This document shows positions 26,998 to 34,488 of a stretch of DNA of 64,000 nt, in pieces. Within the stretch, counting starts at the first letter, position 1. Each line of letters begins with the position of its first letter. Source of the DNA: Megamonas sp. UBA1799 (GTDB lineage Bacteria > Bacillota > Negativicutes > Selenomonadales > Selenomonadaceae); contig DCFR01000008.1 of assembly GCA_002319815.1 (NCBI GenBank), forward strand, positions 62,642 through 126,641, written 5' to 3'. A model generated the notes under the pieces. The model had not been told where the DNA came from, searched no databases, and saw nothing but the letters and a program-made list of their open reading frames with translations. Both the position numbers and the translations under genes were made by a program.

Positions 26998-27033
26998 AGC
27001 AGTTCGCGGTTCTCTGCGGACTGCTTATTTTTT
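26998..27033 (+). terminator. Terminator of the cat-like gene
   Basis: AGCAGTTCGC (26998-27007) pairs with GCGGACTGCT (27016-27025) with one G-U, followed by TATTTTTTTA. Confidence 0.8.
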
Positions 27034-27106
27034 TATTGACAAATAGGATGGAAAATTGACAAGACAGATGAGGAGATTCTCTGTATTCTGATAAGGGGTG
27101 AAAAAT

Positions 27107-28015
27107 TTGTATTGGATGAATAGTATGCAGCAGGCTATTGCTTATATGGAGGCTCATCTGCGGGAAGAGATCCGGGTGGAAGATCTTGCGGATGCAGCCC
27201 GCATGTCACCGTATTATTTTCAACGGGCCTTTCAGGTCATTACCGGGTATTCCTGGATGGAATATGTGCGGGACCGGAGACTTTATCTGGCGGCACTGAC
27301 GGTTTTGTCAGGGCAGAGCAGAATCATCGATGTTGCTTATCGCTATGGTTACAGTACGCCGGATAGTTTTACAAAAGCTTTCAGCCGGTTTCACGGATTG
27401 TCTCCGGTACAGTTGCGGGAACATCCGGACAAGCTGCGGGTATTTTTGCCGCTGAAAATCTCAATCACAATTCAAGGTGGGGATGACATGGACTATGTGG
27501 TGGAAAAGATGGCGGCATTTCGACTGATCGGTTTTTCAGAAAATGTGGCCATGGCTTCGGCCTATCAGGACATACCGGTATTTTGGGATGCGTTTTGTAA
27601 AAAGTATGGCAGCTTGTTATCTTTGGCGGCCAAGCCGCAAAATGAGACCGAGCGGTTGATTGCTGCGCATACGATCGGCGAGTATGGAGTTTGTCTGGAT
27701 GATTTGCCGGATAAGGGGCAATTTCGTTATCTGATTGCCGGACGCTGCCCTGAAGAGGCGGCGGAAGTGAAAGGCTTGCATTCCATTGCTTTTCCAGCAA
27801 TGGAATGGGCAAAATTTCGCGCGGCTGGTCCTTTGCCGGCAGCTATCCAAACGCTTAACACGCGGATTTTCAGAGAATGGATGCCCAATCATCCTGCTTA
27901 TGAAATCAGTATGGCGGCAAGTATCGAATGGTATGGCCGGGGAAATGTGAGAGATGAAGCGTATAGCAGCGAAATATGGATTCCGGTCAGGCGAAGGGAA
28001 GGAGAAATGCGGTGA
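27107..28015 (+). CDS. AraC family regulator with GyrI-like effector domain
   Basis: This protein of about 302 residues has an N-terminal AraC DNA-binding domain (MQQAIAYMEAHLREEIRVEDLADAARMSPYYFQRAFQ to SPVQLREHPDKLR, residues 5-105). A C-terminal GyrI-like ligand domain follows (DYVVEKMAAFRLIGFS onward). This plan is used by regulators such as Rob and SoxS relatives and drug sensors. The TTG at 27107 has AAGGGGTG 6 bases upstream; a GTG at 27098 overlaps that site. The next gene, a MATE pump, overlaps it by 4 bases and is the likely target. Confidence 0.87.
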   Translation: MYWMNSMQQAIAYMEAHLREEIRVEDLADAARMSPYYFQRAFQVITGYSWMEYVRDRRLYLAALTVLSGQSRIIDVAYRYGYSTPDSFTKAFSRFHGLSPVQLREHPDKLRVFLPLKISITIQGGDDMDYVVEKMAAFRLIGFSENVAMASAYQDIPVFWDAFCKKYGSLLSLAAKPQNETERLIAAHTIGEYGVCLDDLPDKGQFRYLIAGRCPEEAAEVKGLHSIAFPAMEWAKFRAAGPLPAAIQTLNTRIFREWMPNHPAYEISMAASIEWYGRGNVRDEAYSSEIWIPVRRREGEMR

Positions 28016-29373
28016 ATAAAAGTGAACAGATTTTGCTTATGCAAAAAGGGCCGGTTGCGACCGCACTTTGGAAACTGGGATTACCAACCATGATGGGGAT
28101 GTTGATTTCCGCTTTATATAACGTTGTCGACGGCTTTTTTGTCAGTCGGCTGGGAAGCAGTCCTATGGCGGGCGTATCCGTGGCCTTTCCGCTCATTTTG
28201 TTGCTGGTTGGTATTGGCATGACTTTTGGCTGCGGCGCGGCTTCTTATGTATCGCGGCTTTTGGGCGCCGGGCAGCTGCAGCTGGCGAATCGGGTGGCAG
28301 CGACGGCGCTTTACAGCGGGATGGCGGCCGGCGTGGTTTTTATGCTGCTGGTCTTTTCGTTTTTAGAACCGGTTTTGTCGCTGTTGGGAGCGAGCGCAGC
28401 AACGCTTCCCTATGCGATGGAATTTACAAAAGTTTTTATGCTGGCGGCGGTGTTTAATACCTTCAACCTGATTGTCGATCAACTGGCGGCTGCGGAAGGG
28501 ATTACCCGGATTCCTATGCTGGCGATGATTTTGGGCAGTGTCCTTAATATGTTGTTGAATCCGCTGTTTATCTATCAAATGGGGTTAGGCGTCAGCGGAT
28601 CGGCCTGGGCTTCGGTAGTTTCTATTTTAGCGACCAGTCTTTTTTTCGGGCGTTTTATTTTAAGCCGGCAGGGCGTTTTAACGTATGCTTGGTCATGCTT
28701 TTTGCCATCAGCAAAAATTTTCCGGGAGATTTTAAAAATCGGTATTCCGATGTTTGTCAGTCAATTTTTACAAAGCACAACCCTGGGACTCATGAATATT
28801 GTCGCGGCAGTTTATGGCGATAGTGTAGTCGCTGCGGCTGGCGCCGTAAATCGTATTCTTCCCTTGGGCTTTTTTGTCGTGTTTGGCTTCTTGCGCGGGT
28901 ATGGACCGTTTGCCGGCTATAATTATGGCGCGCGGCAATATGATCGACTGCAGGTGGCTACGCATACGGCGCTTTGCTGGACCACGGCGTTTTGCGCGCT
29001 GGCGGCCGGCTGTTTGCTGTTGTTTCCCGCAAGGATTATGGCGCCTTTCAGCGCCGGGAATGGTATGGTTCTGCAGACAGGAGCCGATATGCTTTGGGCC
29101 AATGGCTTGGGGTTTCTGGTATTTGGTTTTGAAATGGTCTATATGATGCTTTTTCTCTCCATTGGCAACGGTAAGGCCGGGGGGATTTTAAGCGTGAGCC
29201 TGCAGGGCGTGTTTTGTATACCGCTGCTGCTCATTTTGCCGCATTTTTGGGGAATGATGGGATTGATCTGGGCGTATCCGATTGCCCATTATCTGAATGC
29301 ATGTTTGACGATGATTCTTAAAGTGAAGATGTTAAAAAATACCGGCTCTCGTTTGAACGGAAACTTTCATTGA
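28012..29373 (+). CDS. MATE family efflux transporter
   Basis: This 453-residue, 12-segment MATE protein opens PVATALWKLGLPTMMGMLISALYNVVDGFFVSRLGSSPMAGVSVAFP, a signature of the MepA-like branch. The GTG start at 28012 overlaps the AraC stop codon (GTGA), and GGAG lies 7 bases upstream, so translation is coupled to the regulator. It is the second MATE gene in the window and is not closely similar to the one at 16268. Substrate unknown; drugs or dyes are likely. Confidence 0.92.
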   Translation: MNKSEQILLMQKGPVATALWKLGLPTMMGMLISALYNVVDGFFVSRLGSSPMAGVSVAFPLILLLVGIGMTFGCGAASYVSRLLGAGQLQLANRVAATALYSGMAAGVVFMLLVFSFLEPVLSLLGASAATLPYAMEFTKVFMLAAVFNTFNLIVDQLAAAEGITRIPMLAMILGSVLNMLLNPLFIYQMGLGVSGSAWASVVSILATSLFFGRFILSRQGVLTYAWSCFLPSAKIFREILKIGIPMFVSQFLQSTTLGLMNIVAAVYGDSVVAAAGAVNRILPLGFFVVFGFLRGYGPFAGYNYGARQYDRLQVATHTALCWTTAFCALAAGCLLLFPARIMAPFSAGNGMVLQTGADMLWANGLGFLVFGFEMVYMMLFLSIGNGKAGGILSVSLQGVFCIPLLLILPHFWGMMGLIWAYPIAHYLNACLTMILKVKMLKNTGSRLNGNFH

Positions 29374-29509
29374 TCTGCGGGCAGGTAACGGAGATTAACA
29401 GCACAGGAAAGTCATTGCGCATAAAGTGTGTTATAATACAGGCAGAGACACAATTTGAAATCCATGATCAGGCGTTTGTCTGGCTTGGCCTGGAGCAGGG
29501 AGGCGCATC

Positions 29510-30262
29510 ATGCAGTCGAAAAAAATGCTTTTATTGTTGGGAGTTATCATCCTTTTTGTCATGCAGCCTATGTGGTCAAAGTCTGAATTGAATCCGGCGG
29601 TTGCGCCCGGCGGTAATTTTGATCTTACGAATTGGACTTTGTATTTGCCGGGGCAGACTCCGGATGCGGTGTCAACGGTTTCCGCGACGGAATTGGCCGG
29701 CGCGAAGGGGTTTACGGATGAACGTTTTTATACGAATTCGCTGGATGGCGCGATGATTTTGCTGCTGCCGCAGCCTGAGGATACACCGGTTCCCGTCAGC
29801 GGCAGGACAGAGTTTCGCGAGGTTACGGACGGCTGGCTGGCGTATGGGCGTCATAGTCTGGAAGCGGAAGTGCAGATACCGCAGCTGGCAGAGCAGGTCA
29901 TTATTGCCGGCATCTGGCAGAGCTGGCCGCAGCAAGAACCGCTTTGCGAGCTTTGTTATAAGGGCGATGGCAGTCTGCAGCTGCAGATGTATACTGGCAA
30001 TCCGACGGATGCGCCGGTATTAATCCCTGCAGGGAAGGTCAGTGTGGGCAAGCATTTTTCCTATACGCTGTTTTTGAGCGAGAATGAAGTTACCGTGAAT
30101 GTGGACGGGCATAATACCGATGCAAGGATTCCGCAGGCTTTTGCCGGGCGGCGCTATTATTTCCGGGCGGGGAATGCCGTGCCGCCGGCAGCCGAAGGAA
30201 CCGCCGTGAATCCGCGCGGTACGATGGTTAAATTTTATCGGTTTAGTTTGCAGCATGAGTGA
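29510..30262 (+). CDS. Secreted polysaccharide lyase family 7-like protein
   Basis: This 250-residue protein has a signal peptide (about 1-24) and then a PL7 alginate-lyase-like jelly roll: FDLTNWTLYLPG near the start, the R-[ST]-E motif in GRTEFREV, and RRYYFRAGNAV in place of the usual YFKxGxY. The family's catalytic QIH/QVH motif is not seen; the matching strand reads VIIAGIWQSWP. It may therefore bind glycans, act on another substrate, or be inactive. No other polysaccharide genes are nearby. The ATG follows GGGAGG. An extended -10 (TGTTATAAT, 29429-29437) lies upstream. Confidence 0.72.
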   Translation: MQSKKMLLLLGVIILFVMQPMWSKSELNPAVAPGGNFDLTNWTLYLPGQTPDAVSTVSATELAGAKGFTDERFYTNSLDGAMILLLPQPEDTPVPVSGRTEFREVTDGWLAYGRHSLEAEVQIPQLAEQVIIAGIWQSWPQQEPLCELCYKGDGSLQLQMYTGNPTDAPVLIPAGKVSVGKHFSYTLFLSENEVTVNVDGHNTDARIPQAFAGRRYYFRAGNAVPPAAEGTAVNPRGTMVKFYRFSLQHE

Positions 30263-30296
30263 AGAATGGCCTCGGGAGAAATTTTATATAAATGCA

Positions 30297-30325
30297 TTGC
30301 AAAATATTCGTATAAATCATATAAT
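30297..30325 (+). promoter_or_regulatory. Promoter of the superoxide reductase-ferritin operon
   Basis: TTGCAA (30297-30302), 17 bases, TATAAT (30320-30325). The AT-rich spacer may hold a Fur or PerR site but no clear consensus is seen. Confidence 0.75.
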
Positions 30326-30365
30326 TGCTGTATGAGAGTATTCTATTCAATAAGGAGGAGTTTAT

Positions 30366-30749
30366 ATGTCACATTCCAAGTTGTTTGTTTGCCGGGTTTG
30401 CGGGAATATCGTGATGCGTATCCATGATGGCGGCGGCACTTTGACGTGCTGTGGACAGCCTATGGAAGAGTTGGTTCCCAATACCGTCGATGCTGCCAAA
30501 GAGAAACATGTGCCGGTCATTGAGCAAAAAGCCGGTTCGGTTACGGTTAAAGTAGGTAGTGTTGCACATCCAATGACGGCGGAGCATTTGATTCAATGGA
30601 TTTATCTCCATACGACAAATGGCGGACAATATAAATGCCTGACTCTAAACGATCAACCGCAGGCTGTTTTTGCTCTTCCTGAGGGAGAGGCTCCGGTTGC
30701 GGCATATGCATACTGTAATTTGCATGGTTTGTGGAAAACGGAACTCTGA
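30366..30749 (+). CDS. dfx: Desulfoferrodoxin (superoxide reductase, 2Fe type)
   Basis: This 127-residue iron protein reduces superoxide to peroxide without making oxygen, a defence used by anaerobes. Centre I is a desulforedoxin domain with Cys9, Cys12, Cys28 and Cys29. Centre II has His48 (EKHVPV), His68 (HPM), His74, Cys117 and His120 (CNLHG). All ligands are present. GGAGGAG precedes the ATG. It is followed 17 bases later by a ferritin gene, joining superoxide removal with iron storage. Confidence 0.96.
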   Translation: MSHSKLFVCRVCGNIVMRIHDGGGTLTCCGQPMEELVPNTVDAAKEKHVPVIEQKAGSVTVKVGSVAHPMTAEHLIQWIYLHTTNGGQYKCLTLNDQPQAVFALPEGEAPVAAYAYCNLHGLWKTEL

Positions 30750-30766
30750 CGTACGGGAGGCGATCC

Positions 30767-31282
30767 ATGATGTTGGAGAAAAAAATTGTTGACTTATTGC
30801 AGGAGCAGGTAAATCTGGAATGGTATTCCGCCTATTTTTATCTGGATATTTATGGATATTATGCCGATAAAAATCTGGATGGATTTGCCAATTGGTTTTA
30901 TGTCCAGGTGCAGGAAGAGCGGGATCATGCCATGATGTTTGTCCATTATCTGCTTGCTAATGGGAACAAACTGGCGCTGCAGGATATCAAAGCGTCTTCG
31001 GTTCATTTTGACGCGTTTGGCGAGCCTTTGCAGGCGGCTTTTCAGCATGAATTGGCGGTTACAAAGTCCATTCATAAGATCTATGAAAAAGCGCAAGAGG
31101 TAAAAGATTTTCGCACCCAGCAGTTTTTGGATTGGTTTGTCAAAGAACAAGGCGAGGAAGAAAAAAATATTGAAGATCTGGTCAAAAAATATGCTTTGTT
31201 CGGTAAAGATGAGCGCGGATTGTATTTGCTGAACACGGAATTGGCGTCCCGAGCCTATGCTGCTCCGGCGCCGAATGTGTAA
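30767..31282 (+). CDS. ftn: Ferritin
   Basis: This 171-residue four-helix ferritin oxidises Fe2+ and stores the mineral in a 24-subunit shell. Ferroxidase ligands are visible: Glu in QVNLEWYSAYFY, the EERDHAMMF motif and the later QFLDWFVKEQGEEEKN. GGGAGG at 30755-30760 places the start at 30767 (or 30770); a frame from 30731 overlaps the previous gene and is not used. It shares the dfx promoter and ends at a strong terminator. Confidence 0.95.
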   Translation: MMLEKKIVDLLQEQVNLEWYSAYFYLDIYGYYADKNLDGFANWFYVQVQEERDHAMMFVHYLLANGNKLALQDIKASSVHFDAFGEPLQAAFQHELAVTKSIHKIYEKAQEVKDFRTQQFLDWFVKEQGEEEKNIEDLVKKYALFGKDERGLYLLNTELASRAYAAPAPNV

Positions 31283-31319
31283 GGTGCCAATGGCCGCTTG
31301 CGCGGAGTTGGTTTTTGTG

Positions 31320-31353
31320 GCTCGCAGGGAAATTTTCCTGCGAGCTTTTTTTT
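31320..31353 (+). terminator. Terminator of dfx-ferritin
   Basis: GCTCGCAGG (31320-31328), 8-base loop, CCTGCGAGC (31337-31345), then eight T. Confidence 0.95.
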
Positions 31354-31493
31354 CGGCAGGCCGTAGGTTTTTAGGTTGAGGCGGCAATTTTATTGCATTG
31401 AAATCAATAAATTTTTTTCAGCTTTTGGAAGCTTAGTAAAATAGAAAACAGCCGCATGATTAATTAAAATTTCCTATGAAATGTAGAAAAAAC

Positions 31494-31522
31494 TGGATAA
31501 TTTTTTCAAACCTCTTTATAAT
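31494..31522 (+). promoter_or_regulatory. Possible promoter in the 31354-31760 gap
   Basis: TGGATA (31494-31499), 17 bases, TATAAT (31517-31522). The gap of about 400 bases is AT-rich at first and holds no convincing gene; a 72-codon TTG frame (31564-31782) lacks a ribosome-binding site and overlaps the next gene. A leader of about 230 bases before the DUF535 gene is implied. Confidence 0.45.
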
Positions 31523-31760
31523 AGAAGTTTGTCAGGGGTATGTTGATATCACTATAATCCGGATTGGCAAAAAGATTGGTGAATTTTTTCCGGGGCAATA
31601 GCGGCAACGGCAGCCTTTTGTTTATTTATTGGAGTGACGGCAGCGACGTCTTTTTGCAGCTGAAAATGCCAAAACGGATACAGGATGCGACGGCGTTCTT
31701 TTTACACGCTGCTGGGGTGTTTTTGGGGGTAGCGGGCCGGGTCAGGCTGGAGGAGAAATT

Positions 31761-32660
31761 TTGCGTGAAATTATTGTTTTAGGGAATCGGATTTATCATC
31801 ATCGGGATCATACGGATTTTAATCTGCAACGGTTGTTTGTATTCTGGGTGAGGGCGCTGAACAGTTCTCAGGTGGTTTTGCAGCTTAAAGATTTTTTTGC
31901 CGCCTTTTCTGATTTACAAAAATTAGAAAGCGGGAATGCTATTTTTTATGAGCAGCTGCTGCGGCATGTTTTTTATCACAATTCAACTCTGTGGGAACGG
32001 CGCCAGTTGATAGAGGATCATTTTTCTTTTTGTCAGCAGCATTTTTTCTTTCCGGTATTACAGACAATTTACTATGACGGACGGCTGGTTCTTTGGCAGG
32101 GAAGTTTTGCCGGCGGGAATCTGAACTTTGGCTTGGATTTTTTTTATGTGGACCGCAAGGAAGGCTTGATGACGCTGGATTTGATGCTGGATGGCGCGCG
32201 CGTTTATCACATCACTTTTTTGTTGGGCATTACGGCGGGAGGGCAGCGTTGTCTGCGCATTGGCGCTCTGCAGGGCAGTAAGAACGGCGAGGATACGATT
32301 CATCTTCTGACCAAGGAATTTTTCGGCTGCCGGACGAAGAATCTCATGCTGTATGGTATGCAATTGCTGGCCCAGGAACTGGGCTTAGAGCATATTTATG
32401 CCGTGAGCAATGAGGGCTTTTTTACGAACAATCATGTGCGGATGGACCGGAAGCTGAAAACATCGCTGGATGAATTCTGGCTGGAGTCAGGTGGGCATGT
32501 TTTGCCGGATGCGCGTTTTTATGAGTTGCCGCTGACTGATTGCCGCAAAGCGATCGAAGATGTAAAATCAAAAAAACGGAATTTGTATCGCAAGCGCTAT
32601 GCTTTGCTGGATCAGCTTGCGCTGGTCTTTCGTGAAAATTTGCATACGTATTTAAAATAA
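31761..32660 (+). CDS. DUF535 (VirK/YbjX family) protein
   Basis: This 299-residue protein matches the VirK/YbjX family: LRIGALQGSKNGEDTIHLLTKEFFGCRTKNLMLYGMQLLAQELGLEHIYAVSNEG is its core (about 170-225). Family members in enterobacteria are linked to envelope integrity and resistance to cationic peptides, but the molecular activity is unknown. The TTG start has GGAGGAG 5 bases upstream. There is no signal peptide. Its presence fits a diderm Firmicute. It stands alone. Confidence 0.85.
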   Translation: MREIIVLGNRIYHHRDHTDFNLQRLFVFWVRALNSSQVVLQLKDFFAAFSDLQKLESGNAIFYEQLLRHVFYHNSTLWERRQLIEDHFSFCQQHFFFPVLQTIYYDGRLVLWQGSFAGGNLNFGLDFFYVDRKEGLMTLDLMLDGARVYHITFLLGITAGGQRCLRIGALQGSKNGEDTIHLLTKEFFGCRTKNLMLYGMQLLAQELGLEHIYAVSNEGFFTNNHVRMDRKLKTSLDEFWLESGGHVLPDARFYELPLTDCRKAIEDVKSKKRNLYRKRYALLDQLALVFRENLHTYLK

Positions 32661-32663
32661 AAT

Positions 32664-32760
32664 TTTCGTTCAGGAACGAAAGGCCGTAATGGCCGTAAAA
32701 AGCTTTTTTACCGCAATTGGTGTTGGCGGTGGAGAAGCTTTTTTGGGGTAGCTGCTGTTT
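32664..32760 (+). other. Hairpin-rich intergenic stretch
   Basis: TTTCGTTC and GAACGAAA (32664-32671 and 32674-32681) and a stem around AAAAAGCTTTTTT (32696-32708) lie after the DUF535 gene. One of them probably ends its transcript. Confidence 0.4.
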
Positions 32761-32783
32761 TCGGGTTTGATTCTCTGGGATGA

Positions 32784-32812
32784 TTGCTTTTCATTTAGGT
32801 GCGTGCTATAAT
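32784..32812 (+). promoter_or_regulatory. bioHC promoter
   Basis: TTGCTT (32784-32789), 17 bases, TATAAT (32807-32812), with TGC before the -10. The start point would be near 32819, inside the BirA operator. Confidence 0.8.
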
Positions 32813-32816
32813 CCAA

Positions 32817-32848
32817 TTGTTAACCTTTACATAAAATATGGTTGACAA
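32817..32848 (+). promoter_or_regulatory. BirA (biotin repressor) operator
   Basis: TTGTTAACC (32817-32825), exactly 14 bases, then GGTTGACAA (32840-32848): eight of nine positions are complementary and the spacing is that of known BirA operators. It overlaps the predicted start point, so biotinoyl-AMP-loaded BirA would block transcription of bioH and bioC. No birA gene is in the window. Confidence 0.88.
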
Positions 32849-32863
32849 TTGTGGGGGATAGCA

Positions 32864-33559
32864 GTGCATTTATTTATTAATGGTTGGGCGGCAGAAGCGA
32901 GGGTCTGGAATTCTTTACATCCAGGTGAGGATTGCCGCTTTTTTGATTTCACCGCAGGAGTGGAGTTGGAAAAACTGGAAAAATATATGGCGGCGCTGGC
33001 AAAAGAAAGCGGCCCGCTGCATGTCATTGGCTGGTCTATGGGTGGTATGTTGGCGCTGGAACTGGCGGCGCGCCATCCGGAACAAATGAAACGACTGACA
33101 TTGCTCGACAGTACAGCGCGGTTTACTTTGACGGAGCATTATGCTGCCGGGCTGCCGCCGGCCATTGTCCGGCAGCTGGCCCGTAGGGTCAGGCGTGATT
33201 TCTGTCAGGCGCAGCTGAATTTTTATCAGCAGATGTTTGCTCCTGGTGAACAGACGGCAGCTGAGAATTTTGTGAAAAGCGGCGCGATGGTCCAGAATAC
33301 GGCAGCGCTGCTGGCGGGGTTGGAGTATCTGGAACAACGGGATTTGCGCGGCCTGCTGCCGGATATTACGCTGCCGGTGCGGGTCATCCATGGCGCTGCC
33401 GATGCGATTTGCCCTTTCTCTGCGGGAGAATATTTAGCGGAGCATTTGCCTGCGGCCGAACTGATCTGTCTGCCGGATTGTGGCCATGTTCCTTTTTATA
33501 CGCAGCCGGAGCTCTGTCGGAAATTGATTTTTGAAGGAGCGGGTATCGATGATCAATAA
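32864..33559 (+). CDS. bioH: Pimeloyl-ACP methyl ester esterase (BioH-type alpha/beta hydrolase)
   Basis: This 231-residue alpha/beta hydrolase has Ser58 in GWSMGG, Asp180 in GAADAICP and His208 in CGHVPF. It opens HLFINGWAAEARVW, like BioH and its analogues. BioH removes the methyl cap that BioC adds, releasing pimeloyl-ACP for biotin synthesis. Assignment rests on the overlap with bioC and on the BirA operator; sequence alone would give only a general hydrolase. The GTG at 32864 follows GGGGGAT; the TTG at 32849 abuts the operator. Confidence 0.85.
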   Translation: MHLFINGWAAEARVWNSLHPGEDCRFFDFTAGVELEKLEKYMAALAKESGPLHVIGWSMGGMLALELAARHPEQMKRLTLLDSTARFTLTEHYAAGLPPAIVRQLARRVRRDFCQAQLNFYQQMFAPGEQTAAENFVKSGAMVQNTAALLAGLEYLEQRDLRGLLPDITLPVRVIHGAADAICPFSAGEYLAEHLPAAELICLPDCGHVPFYTQPELCRKLIFEGAGIDDQ

Positions 33560-34361
33560 GCAGATTATGGAACGGCATTTTTCTCAGGCGGCCGCTGCAT
33601 ACGATATGTATGCTTGTGTGCAAAAAAGTATGGCGCAGGAGCTGATGCGTTTTATGGAGCCGGCAAAAGCCGCGCAGGATGTGCTGGAGATTGGCTGCGG
33701 CACGGGATTTTTGACGCAGTTGCTGACGGCGGCGCTGCCGCAGGCGACGATCTTAGCCAGTGATATTTCTTCGGGGATGCTGGCGGCGGCACAGGCACGG
33801 CTGGGCGGTTGTCCTCAGCTGCAATTTGCCGTTAAAGATGGCGAAGCCCTGCGGGAGCAAGCCGAATATGATCTGGTGATATCCAATGCAGCGTTTCAAT
33901 GGTTTGTAAATCCCAAAGCTGCTTTTCAAAGAATCTATGATAGTCTGCGCCCGGGGGGGCGCTTGGTTTTTGCCACGTTTGGCCCGGAAACGTTTTTTGA
34001 GCTGCATGCATCGTTTCAGGCGGCGTTGTCCTTGCATCATATTCCAGGGAAATGGCAGAACGGACCGGCTTTTTTGTCGGACCGACAACTGTTGGCTTAT
34101 AGCGCGCAGGCAGGCTTCTCTAGTTGTTGTGAGGAGCGGGAATATAAAGAATATTTTCCGGCCGTGCGCGATTTCCTGCACAGTGTGAAAAAAGTCGGCG
34201 CGAACAATTCGTCGGGCAGCGGTAAGACTTTAGTCAGCCGCCGGGTTATGGCCGATATGATGAAGTATTATACGGAGACGTACGCCTGGCAGGGACAGAT
34301 TCCGGCGACATATCAGGTATTTTATGTGATTTGTAAAAAACCGGCGTTATCGGTCGGTTAA
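33549..34361 (+). CDS. bioC: Malonyl-ACP O-methyltransferase BioC
   Basis: This 270-residue SAM-dependent methyltransferase opens INKQIMERHFSQAAAAYDMYACVQKSMAQEL, the BioC start, and has motif I VLEIGCGTGFLTQLL (about 45-59) and LVISNAAFQWF. It methylates the malonyl group so that fatty acid synthesis can build pimelate. It overlaps bioH by 11 bases, with GAAGGAG upstream of the ATG at 33549. Together they supply pimeloyl-ACP; bioF, A, D and B are not in the window. Confidence 0.92.
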   Translation: MINKQIMERHFSQAAAAYDMYACVQKSMAQELMRFMEPAKAAQDVLEIGCGTGFLTQLLTAALPQATILASDISSGMLAAAQARLGGCPQLQFAVKDGEALREQAEYDLVISNAAFQWFVNPKAAFQRIYDSLRPGGRLVFATFGPETFFELHASFQAALSLHHIPGKWQNGPAFLSDRQLLAYSAQAGFSSCCEEREYKEYFPAVRDFLHSVKKVGANNSSGSGKTLVSRRVMADMMKYYTETYAWQGQIPATYQVFYVICKKPALSVG

Positions 34362-34387
34362 AAATTTTTGGCAGAGAGCTATGAAAA

Positions 34388-34455
34388 CAAAAAATGCTTC
34401 CGGTGCGGAGCGGCAGCACGATGTGTTGCCGCTTCGCTTCAGAAAGCATTTTTTC
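34388..34455. terminator. Bidirectional terminator between bioC and the dipeptidase gene
   Basis: AAAAAATGCTTC (34388-34400) pairs with the arm ending GAAAGCATTTTTT (34443-34454). An inner GC-rich stem (GAGCGGCAGCA with TGTTGCCGCTTC) lies inside. T runs exist on both strands. Confidence 0.85.
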
Positions 34456-34488
34456 AGCCCCAAAGGGGGCTTCATTCGGCTTAGCGTG

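Noticed and set aside
30303..30325. PerR or Fur box in the dfx promoter
   Set aside because: The AT-rich spacer resembles the consensus loosely, but no symmetric 15-base match is present.
31564..31782. A 72-codon frame before the DUF535 gene
   Set aside because: It starts with TTG, has no ribosome-binding site, overlaps the next gene by 22 bases and has no protein-like composition; more likely part of a leader.
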